Positions 1-8,119 of a DNA stretch of 64,000 nt are shown here, one piece after another. Under the pieces are notes generated by a model. It had not been told where the DNA came from and did no database searches. It was given only the letters and a program-made list of their open reading frames with translations. This DNA comes from SIG565 sp045590755 (lineage in GTDB: Bacteria > Bacillota > Clostridia > Oscillospirales > Acutalibacteraceae). The stretch covers positions 29,274 to 93,273 of the forward strand of contig JAZNRP010000026.1 of NCBI GenBank assembly GCA_045590755.1. Reading direction: 5' to 3'. The first letter of the stretch is position 1. Each line of letters begins with the position of its first letter. A program made the translations under genes and the position numbers.

Positions 1-1213
1 CTGTCCTTGCTTCACTGTTGTTAGATACTTGCGTAATATTAATATATGCACCGAGATTTTTTTGCCAGTTCGCAGCGACCTTTTTAACAATATTTTGTAC
101 ATTTGTGTCGCCGTAGTAGTAAACCGAATCTGTGGGAAATTCTGAATCGGGGAAAGACTTTATTTCACTGTTGTAGGTTTCTTTGGCGGCCTGTGGGTTA
201 TAAATACTGTAGTGCTCCTGATTATTACCAAAAAGCTCAGGGAAGAGAGTACTTGAAAAACTAAAGGAAGACGGCGTATCAGTAAAATCATCCTTTGATA
301 TAGCACTCCAAAATAAAGCATCACGCATATTTTTAGTAAAGGCTCTGTTAATGCTTAGTATGAGTACTTTGTTATTTACGAAACTTAAATTGAGGTTGTT
401 TAATTTAGCTCTTTTAATGTCTTCGGTTTTAATTTCTGCAATATCTACATAATTTTTTTCAAGACATTCAATATTTGTGTATTCTTTGTTTTTAGAAAAG
501 TAAACGGCAGAATTTTTGGGCACAAAGCTTCCCGTGTAACTGTTGCTTTTCACAATTCGCATGGCAAAATCTTCGGTTGACCATTTTTTCATTCTGTACG
601 AGCCGTTTGTAAGAACTGTTTCAAGTGACATACCATATTTACCAATAGCTTTATTAAAGAAAGCTTCGTTGCACGGCATTGCGGCGGCGGTAGTAAGCAC
701 ATATAAAAAATCTTTATCATCGTACGATAGTTCTATTTTAAGTGTTTTGTTATTGATAGCATATATACCTATTGAACTGATAGGTAATTCCTTTTTGTAG
801 ATTTTTTCGGCATTTTTAATACTGAACAGGCATTCGGCGCCCGGTGAGTTTGTATTGGATAGCAGAGCACGCTTTATACCGAAAACAAAGTCGTCTGCCG
901 TCACGGGTGTGCCGTCATTCCATACGGCATCCTCTCTTAAAGTAAAGGTGTATGTATTGTTTTCAAAGGTATATGAGTCAGCAACGCCGTTTACAATCTC
1001 GCCGTCGGCGTTTCTCCGCATCAGACCTTCATACAAATTTCTGACAAGAATAAGCTCTGTTATCGTGGTGGCACACTGTGGGTCGATATTTTTTGGTGGT
1101 TCCCCGACACCGTAATAGATAATTGCCGATGAGTAGTCACCCGAGCAACCGACACCTGAAACAATCATTAAAACAGCCAAAATTATGGCAAAAAATTTTT
1201 TATGTATAAGCAT
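1..1213 (-). CDS. ABC transporter substrate-binding lipoprotein, family 5 (partial)
   Basis: Probable extracellular solute-binding protein of a peptide/nickel-type (SBP_bac_5) ABC importer; the C-terminus runs off the left edge. Read on the minus strand from the ATG at 1213-1211, it starts with a basic-hydrophobic leader ending in a lipobox-like ...VSGVGC (Cys about residue 23), so it should be processed and lipid-anchored. The mature N-terminus has the family pattern: a PKNIDPQ segment, then LYEGLMRRNADGEIV, then WNDGTPVTADDFVFG. The reading frame stays open to base 1. A GGGAG ribosome site precedes the start, and a TTGAAA-17-TATAAT promoter lies further upstream. It is divergent from ylxM-ffh. 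The family is clear; the ligand (oligopeptide or other) cannot be read. Its permeases, if adjacent, are outside the window. Confidence 0.85.
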   Translation of the reverse strand, partial: MLIHKKFFAIILAVLMIVSGVGCSGDYSSAIIYYGVGEPPKNIDPQCATTITELILVRNLYEGLMRRNADGEIVNGVADSYTFENNTYTFTLREDAVWNDGTPVTADDFVFGIKRALLSNTNSPGAECLFSIKNAEKIYKKELPISSIGIYAINNKTLKIELSYDDKDFLYVLTTAAAMPCNEAFFNKAIGKYGMSLETVLTNGSYRMKKWSTEDFAMRIVKSNSYTGSFVPKNSAVYFSKNKEYTNIECLEKNYVDIAEIKTEDIKRAKLNNLNLSFVNNKVLILSINRAFTKNMRDALFWSAISKDDFTDTPSSFSFSSTLFPELFGNNQEHYSIYNPQAAKETYNSEIKSFPDSEFPTDSVYYYGDTNVQNIVKKVAANWQKNLGAYINITQVSNNSEART

Positions 1214-1245
1214 TAAAATACTCCCAATCAGATAATTACAAAATA

Positions 1246-1274
1246 ATTATAAAATAGTTAGCAATATATTTCAA
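1246..1274 (-). promoter_or_regulatory. Promoter of the solute-binding protein gene
   Basis: On the minus strand TTGAAA (1274-1269) and TATAAT (1251-1246) are separated by 17 bases, followed about 33 bases later by the ATG. It lies back to back with the ylxM-ffh promoter. Confidence 0.6.
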
Positions 1275-1281
1275 GAAAAAC

Positions 1282-1310
1282 TTGACAAGGGGAATCATTA
1301 CTGCTATAAT
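1282..1310 (+). promoter_or_regulatory. Promoter of ylxM-ffh
   Basis: Consensus TTGACA at 1282-1287 and TATAAT at 1305-1310 with a 17-base spacer. It lies about 40 bases upstream of the ylxM start and is a textbook vegetative sigma-A promoter. Confidence 0.85.
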
Positions 1311-1350
1311 ATCGGGTGTAAAGTAATTTACTTTGCAGACGGGGTGCGAT

Positions 1351-1653
1351 ATGAAGGATTTAAATATCTCATTATTGTTTGATTGCTACAGCACTTGTCT
1401 TAATGATAAACAACGCGAAATTTTTGACTGTTATTATAATGAGGATTTTTCTTTATCTGAAATAGCTGAGAATTTTGGCATTACACGGCAGGGTGTAAGG
1501 GATTCGGTAAAACGCACCGAGCAGCAATTATTAGAACTTGAAAATAATTTAAGAATTTACAGCAAAACTCAAAAACTTAAAGGACTTTGTACTTCTGCAA
1601 AACAAAATCCCGAAACAGTTAATGAATTGTTTGAGTTTATTGATAATTTTTGA
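1351..1653 (+). CDS. ylxM: YlxM/UPF0122 family SRP-associated DNA-binding protein
   Basis: A 100-residue helical protein of the YlxM (UPF0122) family, which is regularly encoded directly upstream of ffh and is thought to modulate signal recognition particle activity or expression. It has a sigma-70 region-4-like helix-turn-helix (FSLSEIAENFGITRQGVRDS, about residues 35-54) and a charged helical C-terminus. I chose the ATG at 1351, preceded by GGGGTG; an in-frame TTG at 1333 has no ribosome site. The stop lies 17 bases from ffh, so the two are almost certainly co-transcribed. Function in this organism is inferred from family and position. Confidence 0.9.
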   Translation: MKDLNISLLFDCYSTCLNDKQREIFDCYYNEDFSLSEIAENFGITRQGVRDSVKRTEQQLLELENNLRIYSKTQKLKGLCTSAKQNPETVNELFEFIDNF

Positions 1654-1670
1654 TTTAAAGGTAGTGTCTT

Positions 1671-3014
1671 ATGGCTTTTGATAATCTTTCAGATAAGCTG
1701 TCCGCAGTTTTCAAACGCTTACGCTCACGCGGAAAATTGAGTGAGAGTGATGTTAAAGAAGCAATGCGAGAAGTCCGTCTGGCACTTTTGGAAGCAGATG
1801 TAAACTATAAGGTTGCCAAGGACTTTACAAATTCCGTAACCGAAAAGTGTATCGGTCAGAATATAATGGAAAGCCTTACTGCTCCACAAATGGTGGTAAA
1901 GATTGTAAGGGATGAGCTCACTGCTTTAATGGGCGGAGAGCAAGCAAGGCTTAAAACGGCATCTAAAATACCCACTGTTATTATGATGTGCGGTTTACAA
2001 GGTTCCGGTAAAACCACCCACTCGGGTAAGCTTGCAAAGTTTTTAAAACAACAGGGACACCGTCCACTTTTAGTTGCATGTGACATTTACCGTCCTGCTG
2101 CTATTGAACAGTTAAAGGTAGTAGGAAACAGTGTAAATGTTCCCGTGTTTGAAAAGGGTAAACAGGCGCCTGAAAAAACGGCACTGGAAGCCGTAAAACA
2201 CGCAAGGGATTATGGCAACGATTATGTTATTTTAGATACCGCAGGACGACTTCATATTGATGAAGAGCTTATGGCGGAGCTTAAAAGAATCGGCGACACG
2301 GTTGAAATTAATAACATTCTTTTGGTTATTGACTCAATGGTCGGTCAGGATTCTGTAAATATCGCAAAATCCTTTAATGAACAACTCGAAATAGACGGTG
2401 TTATTCTTACAAAGCTCGACGGTGATACTCGCGGCGGTGCCGCTTTGTCAGTTCGTGCGGTGACAGGCAAACCTATTATGTTTGCAGGCGTCGGCGAAAA
2501 GATGGATGACCTTGATGAATTCCATCCCGACCGTATGGCTTCAAGAATTCTTGGTATGGGCGATATGCTCTCTCTTATTGAGAAGGTTGAATCGGAAATT
2601 GATGAGAAAAAAGCCGAAGAAACCGCAAAACGCCTGCAAGAAAATAAATTTGATATGAATGATTTGCTTGACCAGTTCAAGCAGATTAAAAAGATGGGTT
2701 CTGTAAAAAGTATTTTATCAATGATGCCCGGTCTTGATAAGCAGGTAAGGGATGCCGATATTGATGAAAGACAGTTACTCAGAACAGAAGCTATAATTAC
2801 TTCTATGACTGCAAAGGAACGCGCTAAGCCCGATATTCTTAATGCTTCCCGCAGAAAGAGAATTGCGGCAGGCTCGGGCACCAGCGTCGAAGAGGTAAAT
2901 AAACTAATAAAACAGTATGAGCAAATGAAAAAAATGTTCAAACAGTTTTCTTCCGCTAAGGGCAAAAAAATGCTTGGAAGAATGGGTGGTTTGCCCGGTA
3001 GATTCGGTTTTTAA
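1671..3014 (+). CDS. ffh: Signal recognition particle protein Ffh
   Basis: GTPase of the signal recognition particle. It binds 4.5S RNA and hydrophobic signal sequences of nascent chains and delivers ribosomes to FtsY at the membrane. The 447 residues show the N domain, then the G domain with P-loop GLQGSGKTT (108-116), DTAGR (189-193) and TKLDGDTRGG (247-256), then a methionine-rich M domain from about residue 300 (FDMNDLLDQFKQIKKMGSV and MMPG) ending MGGLPGRFGF. Length and order are normal for bacterial Ffh. It is second gene of a ylxM-ffh-rpsP-khpA-rimM-trmD run. Neither ftsY nor the 4.5S RNA gene is visible here. Confidence 0.98.
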   Translation: MAFDNLSDKLSAVFKRLRSRGKLSESDVKEAMREVRLALLEADVNYKVAKDFTNSVTEKCIGQNIMESLTAPQMVVKIVRDELTALMGGEQARLKTASKIPTVIMMCGLQGSGKTTHSGKLAKFLKQQGHRPLLVACDIYRPAAIEQLKVVGNSVNVPVFEKGKQAPEKTALEAVKHARDYGNDYVILDTAGRLHIDEELMAELKRIGDTVEINNILLVIDSMVGQDSVNIAKSFNEQLEIDGVILTKLDGDTRGGAALSVRAVTGKPIMFAGVGEKMDDLDEFHPDRMASRILGMGDMLSLIEKVESEIDEKKAEETAKRLQENKFDMNDLLDQFKQIKKMGSVKSILSMMPGLDKQVRDADIDERQLLRTEAIITSMTAKERAKPDILNASRRKRIAAGSGTSVEEVNKLIKQYEQMKKMFKQFSSAKGKKMLGRMGGLPGRFGF

Positions 3015-3063
3015 AAGAGCATTCTTTTTAAAATAAACAAAACATATTTTGGAGGTGTTTTAA

Positions 3064-3306
3064 ATGGCAGTTAAAATCAGACTTCGTCGTATGGGTGCTA
3101 AAAAGGCTCCTTTCTATCGTGTAGTTGTTGCTGACTCAAGATTCCCGCGTGACGGTCGTTTTATCGAAGAAATCGGTTATTACGATACAACTAAGGACCC
3201 TGCTGTAGTAAGCATTGATGCTGATAAGGCTAAGAAATGGATTGCTAACGGCGCACAACCTACCGATACCGTTAAAGCTATCTTGAAGAAAAACGGTGTG
3301 CTTTAA
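3064..3306 (+). CDS. rpsP: 30S ribosomal protein S16
   Basis: Small-subunit ribosomal protein S16, needed for 30S assembly. The 80 residues begin with the characteristic MAVKIRLRRMGAKKAPFYRV and continue with VVADSRFPRDGRFIEEIGYY, followed by the usual acidic/basic helix. A strong GGAGGTGTT ribosome site lies 8 bases before the ATG. It follows ffh and precedes khpA, the common order in Bacillota. Confidence 0.98.
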   Translation: MAVKIRLRRMGAKKAPFYRVVVADSRFPRDGRFIEEIGYYDTTKDPAVVSIDADKAKKWIANGAQPTDTVKAILKKNGVL

Positions 3307-3328
3307 TTAAAAATTCGGAGGAATAATA

Positions 3329-3562
3329 ATGGAAGAACTTCTCGTTTTAATTGCTCGCGGTCTTGTTGAAGACCCCGATGCAGTTACTGCCACTGCAGAC
3401 CCAATAAATGAAGAAGGTGTTGTTGTATATCATCTTCATGTTGCAGAAGCAGATATGGGCAGAGTTATTGGCAAACAGGGACGAATCGCTAAGGCGATTC
3501 GCGTAGTTATGCGCGCTGCTGCTAACCGTAACAATACAAAAATAGCAGTAGAAATTGACTAA
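3329..3562 (+). CDS. khpA: KH-domain RNA-binding protein KhpA
   Basis: A 77-residue single KH-domain protein of the KhpA/YlqC family. In other Bacillota it pairs with KhpB (Jag/EloR) and influences cell division, cell length and RNA stability. The RNA-binding GxxG loop is GKQG within MGRVIGKQGRIAKAIRVVMR (about residues 44-63). GGAGG precedes the ATG, and the gene lies 22 bases after rpsP. Its partner khpB is not in the window. Confidence 0.93.
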   Translation: MEELLVLIARGLVEDPDAVTATADPINEEGVVVYHLHVAEADMGRVIGKQGRIAKAIRVVMRAAANRNNTKIAVEID

Positions 3563-3573
3563 TTTTTAAAAAA

Positions 3574-3606
3574 ATTAATGCCCCCAATTAATTTGGGGGT
3601 ATTAAT
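3574..3606 (+). repeat. Inverted repeat between khpA and rimM
   Basis: A 14-base stem (ATTAATGCCCCCAA pairing with TTGGGGGTATTAAT, one G-T pair) with a short loop lies in the 58-base khpA-rimM gap. No T-tract follows, so it is not a classical terminator; it could be a processing site or a partial attenuator. The rimM ribosome site lies just outside it. Confidence 0.7.
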
Positions 3607-3620
3607 ATAGTGGGTTGTTT

Positions 3621-4136
3621 ATGAAAAAACAGTTTTTGGAAACGGGAAAAATCACAGGTACTCACGGTATTCGCGGTATGGTACGCATACAGCCGTGGTG
3701 TGATGATATAAAATTTTTAAGCAAAATTAAATATTTTTATTTAGATAACTCAGGCTCTACTAAGTTAGAAAAAGAACGAATAGCCGTTAACGGTAATGTC
3801 TTTATTGCTAAATTTAAAGAAATAAATTCGGTGGAAGAGGCATTGCAGTTAAAGAATAAAGTGTTGTATATTGATAGAAACGAATCCGATTTACAAAACG
3901 GCAGTTATTATATACAAGATATAATCGACTGTCAGGTTTATGATAATTTATCGGGCGAGCAATTAGGCGTAGTATCTGATGTTTCGCAAACAGGCGCTAA
4001 TGATGTATGGCACATAATGAAAGATGCTAAGGAATATTTAATCCCCGTAATACCCGATGTTGTAAACAGGGTTGATATTGATGGTGGTAAAATTTACATT
4101 ACACCCTTGAAGGGAATATTTGATGATGAGGATTAG
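3621..4136 (+). CDS. rimM: Ribosome maturation factor RimM
   Basis: RimM helps assemble the 30S head and binds S19. The 171 residues have the N-terminal barrel with the GKITGTHGIRGMVRI motif and a C-terminal PRC-barrel ending in ...IPVIPDVVNRVDIDGGKIY followed by acidic residues, as in the family. ATG 3621, preceded by AGTGGG, is preferred over an in-frame TTG at 3615. The 3' end overlaps the start of trmD by 14 bases, implying translational coupling. Confidence 0.96.
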   Translation: MKKQFLETGKITGTHGIRGMVRIQPWCDDIKFLSKIKYFYLDNSGSTKLEKERIAVNGNVFIAKFKEINSVEEALQLKNKVLYIDRNESDLQNGSYYIQDIIDCQVYDNLSGEQLGVVSDVSQTGANDVWHIMKDAKEYLIPVIPDVVNRVDIDGGKIYITPLKGIFDDED

Positions 4137-4869
4137 TATATTAACATTATTTCCGCAGATGTGCGAAGCGTTTGTAAATGAGAGCATTATCGGCAGAGCA
4201 ATAAAAAAAGGAAAAGTTGATATTAATTGTATAAATATAAGGGATTTTGCTAACAATAAGCATAATAAGGTTGACGATACACCTTATGGCGGCGGTATGG
4301 GTATGGTAATGGCGGCAGAGCCGATTTTTAATACCTATCAAAGCTTGTTAAAAAACGGCGAAAATAAGCCACATTTGATTTATTTATCGCCCAAAGGAAA
4401 AACCTTTACTCAAAGCAGGGCAGTTGAGTTATCAAAGAAAGAGCACATCGTTCTGCTTTGCGGACACTATAAAGATATCGATGAAAGAGTTATTGATGAG
4501 ATAGTCGACGAAGAAATTTCTATAGGGGATTTTGTGCTTACGGGCGGTGAGCTACCCGCCTTGGTAGTTGCCGATGCGGTTTGCAGAATGTTACCCGGTG
4601 TTTTAGCCGATGATATCTGCTTTACTGAAGAAAGTCATTTTTCAGGTCTGCTTGAATACCCGCAGTATACAAAACCTGCTGTATGGCACGATAGGGAAGT
4701 GCCCGAAGTGTTGCTTTCGGGTAATCACGCTAAAATTGCTAAGTGGCGTAGGGAAAAATCACTGGAGATTACAAATGAACGCCGTCCCGACATTTTTACA
4801 AATGCCGATTTATCTAAAACCGATTTGGAATATATAGATAGTATCAAAAACGGCAAACACGATATATAG
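4123..4869 (+). CDS. trmD: tRNA (guanine(37)-N1)-methyltransferase
   Basis: TrmD puts m1G at position 37 of tRNAs that read CNN codons, preventing +1 frameshifts, with S-adenosylmethionine bound in a trefoil knot. About 248 residues begin MRISILTLFPQMC and contain DDTPYGGGMGMVM, LCGHYKDIDERV, and EISIGDFVLTGGELPA, all family hallmarks. AGGG at 4111 has good spacing to ATG 4123; the adjacent ATG 4126 is also possible. rplS, which often follows trmD, is absent: the operon ends here and a new promoter starts at 4974. Confidence 0.97.
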   Translation: MMRISILTLFPQMCEAFVNESIIGRAIKKGKVDINCINIRDFANNKHNKVDDTPYGGGMGMVMAAEPIFNTYQSLLKNGENKPHLIYLSPKGKTFTQSRAVELSKKEHIVLLCGHYKDIDERVIDEIVDEEISIGDFVLTGGELPALVVADAVCRMLPGVLADDICFTEESHFSGLLEYPQYTKPAVWHDREVPEVLLSGNHAKIAKWRREKSLEITNERRPDIFTNADLSKTDLEYIDSIKNGKHDI

Positions 4870-4909
4870 TGGTTTATTTGATAAATTTTATTAATTTATA
4901 GTCAAATTT

Positions 4910-4935
4910 CACAAATATCGCATCTTCTATTTGTG
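4910..4935 (+). terminator. Weak hairpin after trmD
   Basis: Perfect 8-base stem (CACAAATA / TATTTGTG) with a 10-base loop, followed only by GGTTGTTTGG. It is a poor terminator by sequence but the only candidate end for the trmD operon. Confidence 0.3.
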
Positions 4936-4973
4936 GTTGTTTGGTGTAAAACATAGAACTTAACAAAGAAATG

Positions 4974-5001
4974 TTGACACTTTTTATAAAAAAAGTATAA
5001 T
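4974..5001 (+). promoter_or_regulatory. Promoter of the HPr gene
   Basis: TTGACA (4974-4979), 16-base spacer, TATAAT (4996-5001). It lies about 48 bases upstream of the HPr start codon. Confidence 0.8.
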
Positions 5002-5048
5002 TTGTAATATAACCGATTTAAAAATTTTGGCTATAAGGAGACTTAAAC

Positions 5049-5312
5049 ATGTGTGTTAAAGAAGTTGTTGTTCAAAATCAGGTAGGCTTACATGCTCGTC
5101 CCGCTACTTTCTTTATTCAGAAAGCTAACGAATTCAAATCATCAATCTGGGTTGAAAAGGACGAACGCAGAGTTAACGCAAAAAGTCTTCTCGGCGTTTT
5201 ATCGTTAGGAATTGTCGGCAATACTGAAATTAAAATTATTGTTGACGGTGTTGACGAAAAGGAAGCGCTCAATGCACTTATTGCGCTTGTTGAATCGGGT
5301 TTTGTTGATTAA
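5049..5312 (+). CDS. ptsH: HPr family phosphocarrier protein
   Basis: HPr carries phosphate from enzyme I to PTS permeases and in Bacillota also signals carbon status. In the 87 residues both regulatory sites are present: His15 in GLHARPA (phosphorylated by enzyme I) and Ser46 in AKSLLGVLSLG (the HPr kinase site used for CcpA co-repression). Having His15 argues against Crh. AAGGAG precedes the ATG. It has its own promoter and terminator, so it is monocistronic; enzyme I (ptsI) and HPr kinase are not adjacent. Confidence 0.93.
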   Translation: MCVKEVVVQNQVGLHARPATFFIQKANEFKSSIWVEKDERRVNAKSLLGVLSLGIVGNTEIKIIVDGVDEKEALNALIALVESGFVD

Positions 5313-5324
5313 TTTATATTTTTT

Positions 5325-5356
5325 ACCGATATGCAAAAACTGCATATCGGTTTTTT
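5325..5356 (+). terminator. Terminator of the HPr gene
   Basis: Stem ACCGATATGCA / TGCATATCGGT with loop AAAAC, followed by TTTTT. Strong intrinsic terminator. Confidence 0.9.
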
Positions 5357-5371
5357 AATTTTAAATAATGC

Positions 5372-5401
5372 TTGACAAGTCCCTTAGGGGTAATGTATAA
5401 T
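5372..5401 (+). promoter_or_regulatory. Promoter of rpsU
   Basis: TTGACA (5372-5377), 18-base spacer containing the near-palindrome CCCTTAGGGG, and TATAAT (5396-5401). The transcript leader is about 45 bases. Confidence 0.8.
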
Positions 5402-5450
5402 GTTTAGAGTTTAGTGTTTACATTATGATTTTGCTAAGGGAGGGAAATAT

Positions 5451-5627
5451 ATGAGTCAGGTTCGTATTAAGGAAAACGAATCGCTGGATAATGCTCTTAG
5501 ACGTTTTAAAAGGCAAACAGCAAAAGACGGTGTTATACAAGAAGTTCGTAAAAGAGAACATTACGAAAAACCCTCTGTAAAACGTAAAAAGAAGTCGGAA
5601 GCAGCTCGTAAGCGCAAATTCCGCTAA
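5451..5627 (+). CDS. rpsU: 30S ribosomal protein S21
   Basis: A 58-residue, very basic ribosomal protein that supports translation initiation. It reads MSQVRIKENESLDNALRRF, then KRQTAKDGVIQEVRKREHY, and ends in a Lys/Arg-rich tail (KRKKKSEAARKRKFR), all typical of S21. GGGAGGG lies just before the ATG. It has its own consensus promoter and a strong terminator. Confidence 0.97.
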   Translation: MSQVRIKENESLDNALRRFKRQTAKDGVIQEVRKREHYEKPSVKRKKKSEAARKRKFR

Positions 5628-5643
5628 GCTAAAATTTCAGCAT

Positions 5644-5677
5644 AAAAGCGGTTGTATATCAACCGCTTTTATTTTTT
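5644..5677 (+). terminator. Terminator of rpsU
   Basis: AAAAGCGGTTG / CAACCGCTTTT stem followed by ATTTTTT. It ends just before the yqeG ribosome site. Confidence 0.9.
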
Positions 5678-5687
5678 GGAGAGCGTT

Positions 5688-6179
5688 ATGTTACTTAAAC
5701 CCTATATTAAACTAAACAGAATTACAGATATTACTGTACCAATGCTAAAAAAACTCAATATTAAGGGACTAATTCTTGATGTTGATAACACTTTGTCTAC
5801 CCATCACGGTGAAGTTCTGTTGGACGGGCTTACAGAGTGGTTAAAATGTATGGCAGACAGTAAAATCAAGTTAATAATTCTCTCTAACTCAAAGGAGAAA
5901 AGGGTAGGTCCTTTTGCCCAAAAAATCGGATTAAATTACTTTTCTTTAGGATTAAAGCCATTGCCGTTCGGTTATTGGAAATCGGCAAAGAAAATGTCTT
6001 TAAAGCTTAAAGAAACCGCAATAGTCGGTGATCAGATTTTTACCGATTCTTTAGGCGGACATTTATCGGGAGTTAAAACGATTATTTTAAACCCAATTGA
6101 GCCCGAAAAAATGGTATCTTTTAGAATTAGACGAAAATTAGAAAAATTACTTTACAAATTATATAAATTTGAGGTGTAA
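5688..6179 (+). CDS. YqeG family HAD IIIA-type phosphatase
   Basis: A 163-residue haloacid-dehalogenase phosphatase of the YqeG type, substrate unknown. Catalytic motif I is LILDVDNTL (nucleophile and acid Asp), motif II LIILSNS, the Lys is in KPLPFGYWKSAK, and motif III is VGDQIFTDSLGG. GGAGAG precedes ATG 5688; an in-frame TTG at 5652 would lie inside the rpsU terminator and is rejected. Two bases separate it from the next gene, so they share a transcript. Confidence 0.9.
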   Translation: MLLKPYIKLNRITDITVPMLKKLNIKGLILDVDNTLSTHHGEVLLDGLTEWLKCMADSKIKLIILSNSKEKRVGPFAQKIGLNYFSLGLKPLPFGYWKSAKKMSLKLKETAIVGDQIFTDSLGGHLSGVKTIILNPIEPEKMVSFRIRRKLEKLLYKLYKFEV

Positions 6180-6181
6180 AA

Positions 6182-7036
6182 ATGTTGGCTTTGTTTGGAC
6201 CTGCGGGAAATTCAATAAGCTTTTCGGCACAAGGGTATAAGCATAGCTTGCAAATACCAGAGTATCTTAATAAATTCGGTCTTACCGCATTTGAATATCA
6301 ATGCGGCCGAGGCGTAAATATCGGATTAGAAAAAGCCGAGCAATTCGGCAAAGCTATGAAAGAAGCCAATATTAAGGTATCTTTACACGCACCGTATTAT
6401 ATTTCGATGTCATCGGTCGATAGCGAAAAAAGGCTTAACTCTATAAACTATATTTTAAGCAGTGCGCGTGCGGTTAATGCAATGGGCGGCGACAGAATAG
6501 TTGTTCATACAGGCTCATGCGGTAAAATTCCGCGAGAAGAAGCGTTAAGTCTTGCGCTCGATACAATGCGCCTTGCTATCAAAGCGTTGGATGATGAAGG
6601 TCTATCAAATATACGCATTTGTCCCGAAACTATGGGAAAAATCAATCAGTTAGGCGACCTTAATGAAGTTTTAACACTATGTGAGCTTGATGAAAGGCTA
6701 TTGCCGTGCATTGATTTTGGGCATCTTAACGCTCGCACACTCGGCTCACTTAAAACCTATTCAGATTTTGAAGATGTTTTTAACCAAATAGAAAACCGTT
6801 TAGGTGAATCGAGATTAAGAGAGTTCCATTCACATTTTTCAAAAATTGAATTTACAAATGGCGGCGAAAAGAAGCATTTAACCTTTGAAGATACGGTTTT
6901 CGGACCTGATTTTGAGCCGGTTTTAGAGCTTACTGCAAAACGGAATTGCCATCCCACCTTTATCTGTGAATCTGACGGAACACAAGCTGAAGATGCGGCG
7001 GCGATGCAAAAATACTATATGGAGTTGATTAAATAA
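6182..7036 (+). CDS. TIM-barrel AP endonuclease family protein (endonuclease IV-like)
   Basis: A 284-residue protein of the xylose isomerase-like TIM-barrel / AP endonuclease 2 family. Candidate metal ligands occur in family order: HAPYYIS and VVHTGS early, ICPETMG, CIDFGHLNAR, FHSHFS, and FICESDG. The ligands and length match deoxyribonuclease IV, which repairs abasic sites with a zinc cluster, but sugar-phosphate isomerases share this fold, so the nuclease call is an inference. It shares a TAATG stop-start with aroQ and follows yqeG by two bases. Confidence 0.75.
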   Translation: MLALFGPAGNSISFSAQGYKHSLQIPEYLNKFGLTAFEYQCGRGVNIGLEKAEQFGKAMKEANIKVSLHAPYYISMSSVDSEKRLNSINYILSSARAVNAMGGDRIVVHTGSCGKIPREEALSLALDTMRLAIKALDDEGLSNIRICPETMGKINQLGDLNEVLTLCELDERLLPCIDFGHLNARTLGSLKTYSDFEDVFNQIENRLGESRLREFHSHFSKIEFTNGGEKKHLTFEDTVFGPDFEPVLELTAKRNCHPTFICESDGTQAEDAAAMQKYYMELIK

Positions 7037-7473
7037 TGAAAACGGGTAGAATTTTAATTATAAACGGACCTAATCTTAATATGTTAGGTGTAAGAGAGCC
7101 CGGAATTTACGGCACAAAGAATCTTGACGGTATAAATAACACTATCAATACCTATGCTTTGGGTATGAAAATCAATTGTGAATTTTATCAGTCAAATTGT
7201 GAAGGCGATATTATCAGTAAAATTCATCAGGTTTATAAGGATTATGACGGATGTATTATAAATGCAGGTGCTTTAACTCATTACAGTTATGCTATACGCG
7301 ATGCAATTTCGGCAGTTGAAAAGCCGTTTATTGAAGTGCATTTATCAAATGTTGATGCAAGGGAAGATTTCAGAAAGATATCTGTAATTGCCCCCGTATG
7401 TCGCGGTAGCATTTCCGGCTTCGGTGTTAACAGCTATTTATTGGCAGTAAATGCTATGAGAGACCTTATTTAA
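7036..7473 (+). CDS. aroQ: 3-dehydroquinate dehydratase, type II
   Basis: Converts 3-dehydroquinate to 3-dehydroshikimate in the shikimate pathway. The 145 residues show the type II signature: INGPNLNMLGVREPGIYG with the catalytic Arg20 and Tyr25, NAGALTHYSYAIRDA with the substrate-binding Asn and the His, and EVHLSNVDAREDFR with the second His. Type II enzymes are dodecameric and unrelated to type I. The start overlaps the previous stop as TAATG. No other aro genes are near. Confidence 0.96.
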   Translation: MKTGRILIINGPNLNMLGVREPGIYGTKNLDGINNTINTYALGMKINCEFYQSNCEGDIISKIHQVYKDYDGCIINAGALTHYSYAIRDAISAVEKPFIEVHLSNVDAREDFRKISVIAPVCRGSISGFGVNSYLLAVNAMRDLI

Positions 7474-7484
7474 CAATATTTGCC

Positions 7485-7513
7485 TTGACATTTAGTATAA
7501 AAACTTTTATACT
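7485..7513 (+). promoter_or_regulatory. Promoter of efp
   Basis: TTGACA (7485-7490), 17-base spacer, TATACT (7508-7513), 33 bases upstream of the efp ATG. Confidence 0.8.
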
Positions 7514-7546
7514 ACTATATGTAGATATTAATATGGAGGAATTAAA

Positions 7547-8104
7547 ATGGTTAGTGCAGGCGATTTTAGAAACGGCGTTACTTTTGAAATGGACGGAAAT
7601 GTGTATCAGATTATTGAATTCCAACACGTAAAGCCCGGTAAAGGTGCCGCTTTTGTTCGTACAAAAATCAGAAATGTAATTGCAGGTTCCGTGGTTGAAA
7701 AAACCTTCAACCCTAATGATAAGTTCCCGACTGCTTTCGTTGAAAGAAAGGATATGGAATATTCTTACAATGATGACGGTCTATATTACTTTATGGACCC
7801 CGAATCATACGAGTTAGTACCTGTTAATGCATCTGAGCTTGGCGACAACTTCAGATTCGTTAAGGAAAATATGGTATGTAAGATTTTGTCTTACAAGGGT
7901 AAAATATTCGGTGTAGAGCCGCCGACATTTGTTGAATTGGCTATTGCTGAAACTGACCCCGGATTTAAGGGTGATACAGCTACTAATGCTATGAAGCCCG
8001 CTAAGTTAGAAACAGGCGCAGAAATTCGTGTTCCGCTGTTCATTAATGAAGGCGATATGATTCGTATCGATACCCGTACCGGCGAATATATGGAACGCGC
8101 ATAA
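7547..8104 (+). CDS. efp: Elongation factor P
   Basis: EF-P relieves ribosome stalling at polyproline stretches by binding between the P and E sites. The 185 residues begin MVSAGDFRNGVTFEMDG and have the loop HVKPGKGAAF with Lys32 at the modification site, then the two OB domains and the C-terminal IRVPLFINEGDMIRIDTRTGEYMER signature (last ~30 residues). The start follows GGAGGA, and its own promoter lies upstream. The modification enzymes are not in the window. Confidence 0.98.
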   Translation: MVSAGDFRNGVTFEMDGNVYQIIEFQHVKPGKGAAFVRTKIRNVIAGSVVEKTFNPNDKFPTAFVERKDMEYSYNDDGLYYFMDPESYELVPVNASELGDNFRFVKENMVCKILSYKGKIFGVEPPTFVELAIAETDPGFKGDTATNAMKPAKLETGAEIRVPLFINEGDMIRIDTRTGEYMERA

Positions 8105-8119
8105 AAAAGGAGTAAAAAA

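Noticed and set aside
543..1115. Open frames on the + strand over the left-edge lipoprotein
   Set aside because: Antisense to a clear solute-binding protein frame, with no ribosome site or family match.
2345..2965. 206-residue minus-strand frame inside ffh
   Set aside because: Shadow of ffh; hydrophobic-looking sequence arises from the reverse complement of its codons.
5652..5687. Upstream TTG start for yqeG
   Set aside because: Falls inside the rpsU terminator; ATG 5688 has the ribosome site.
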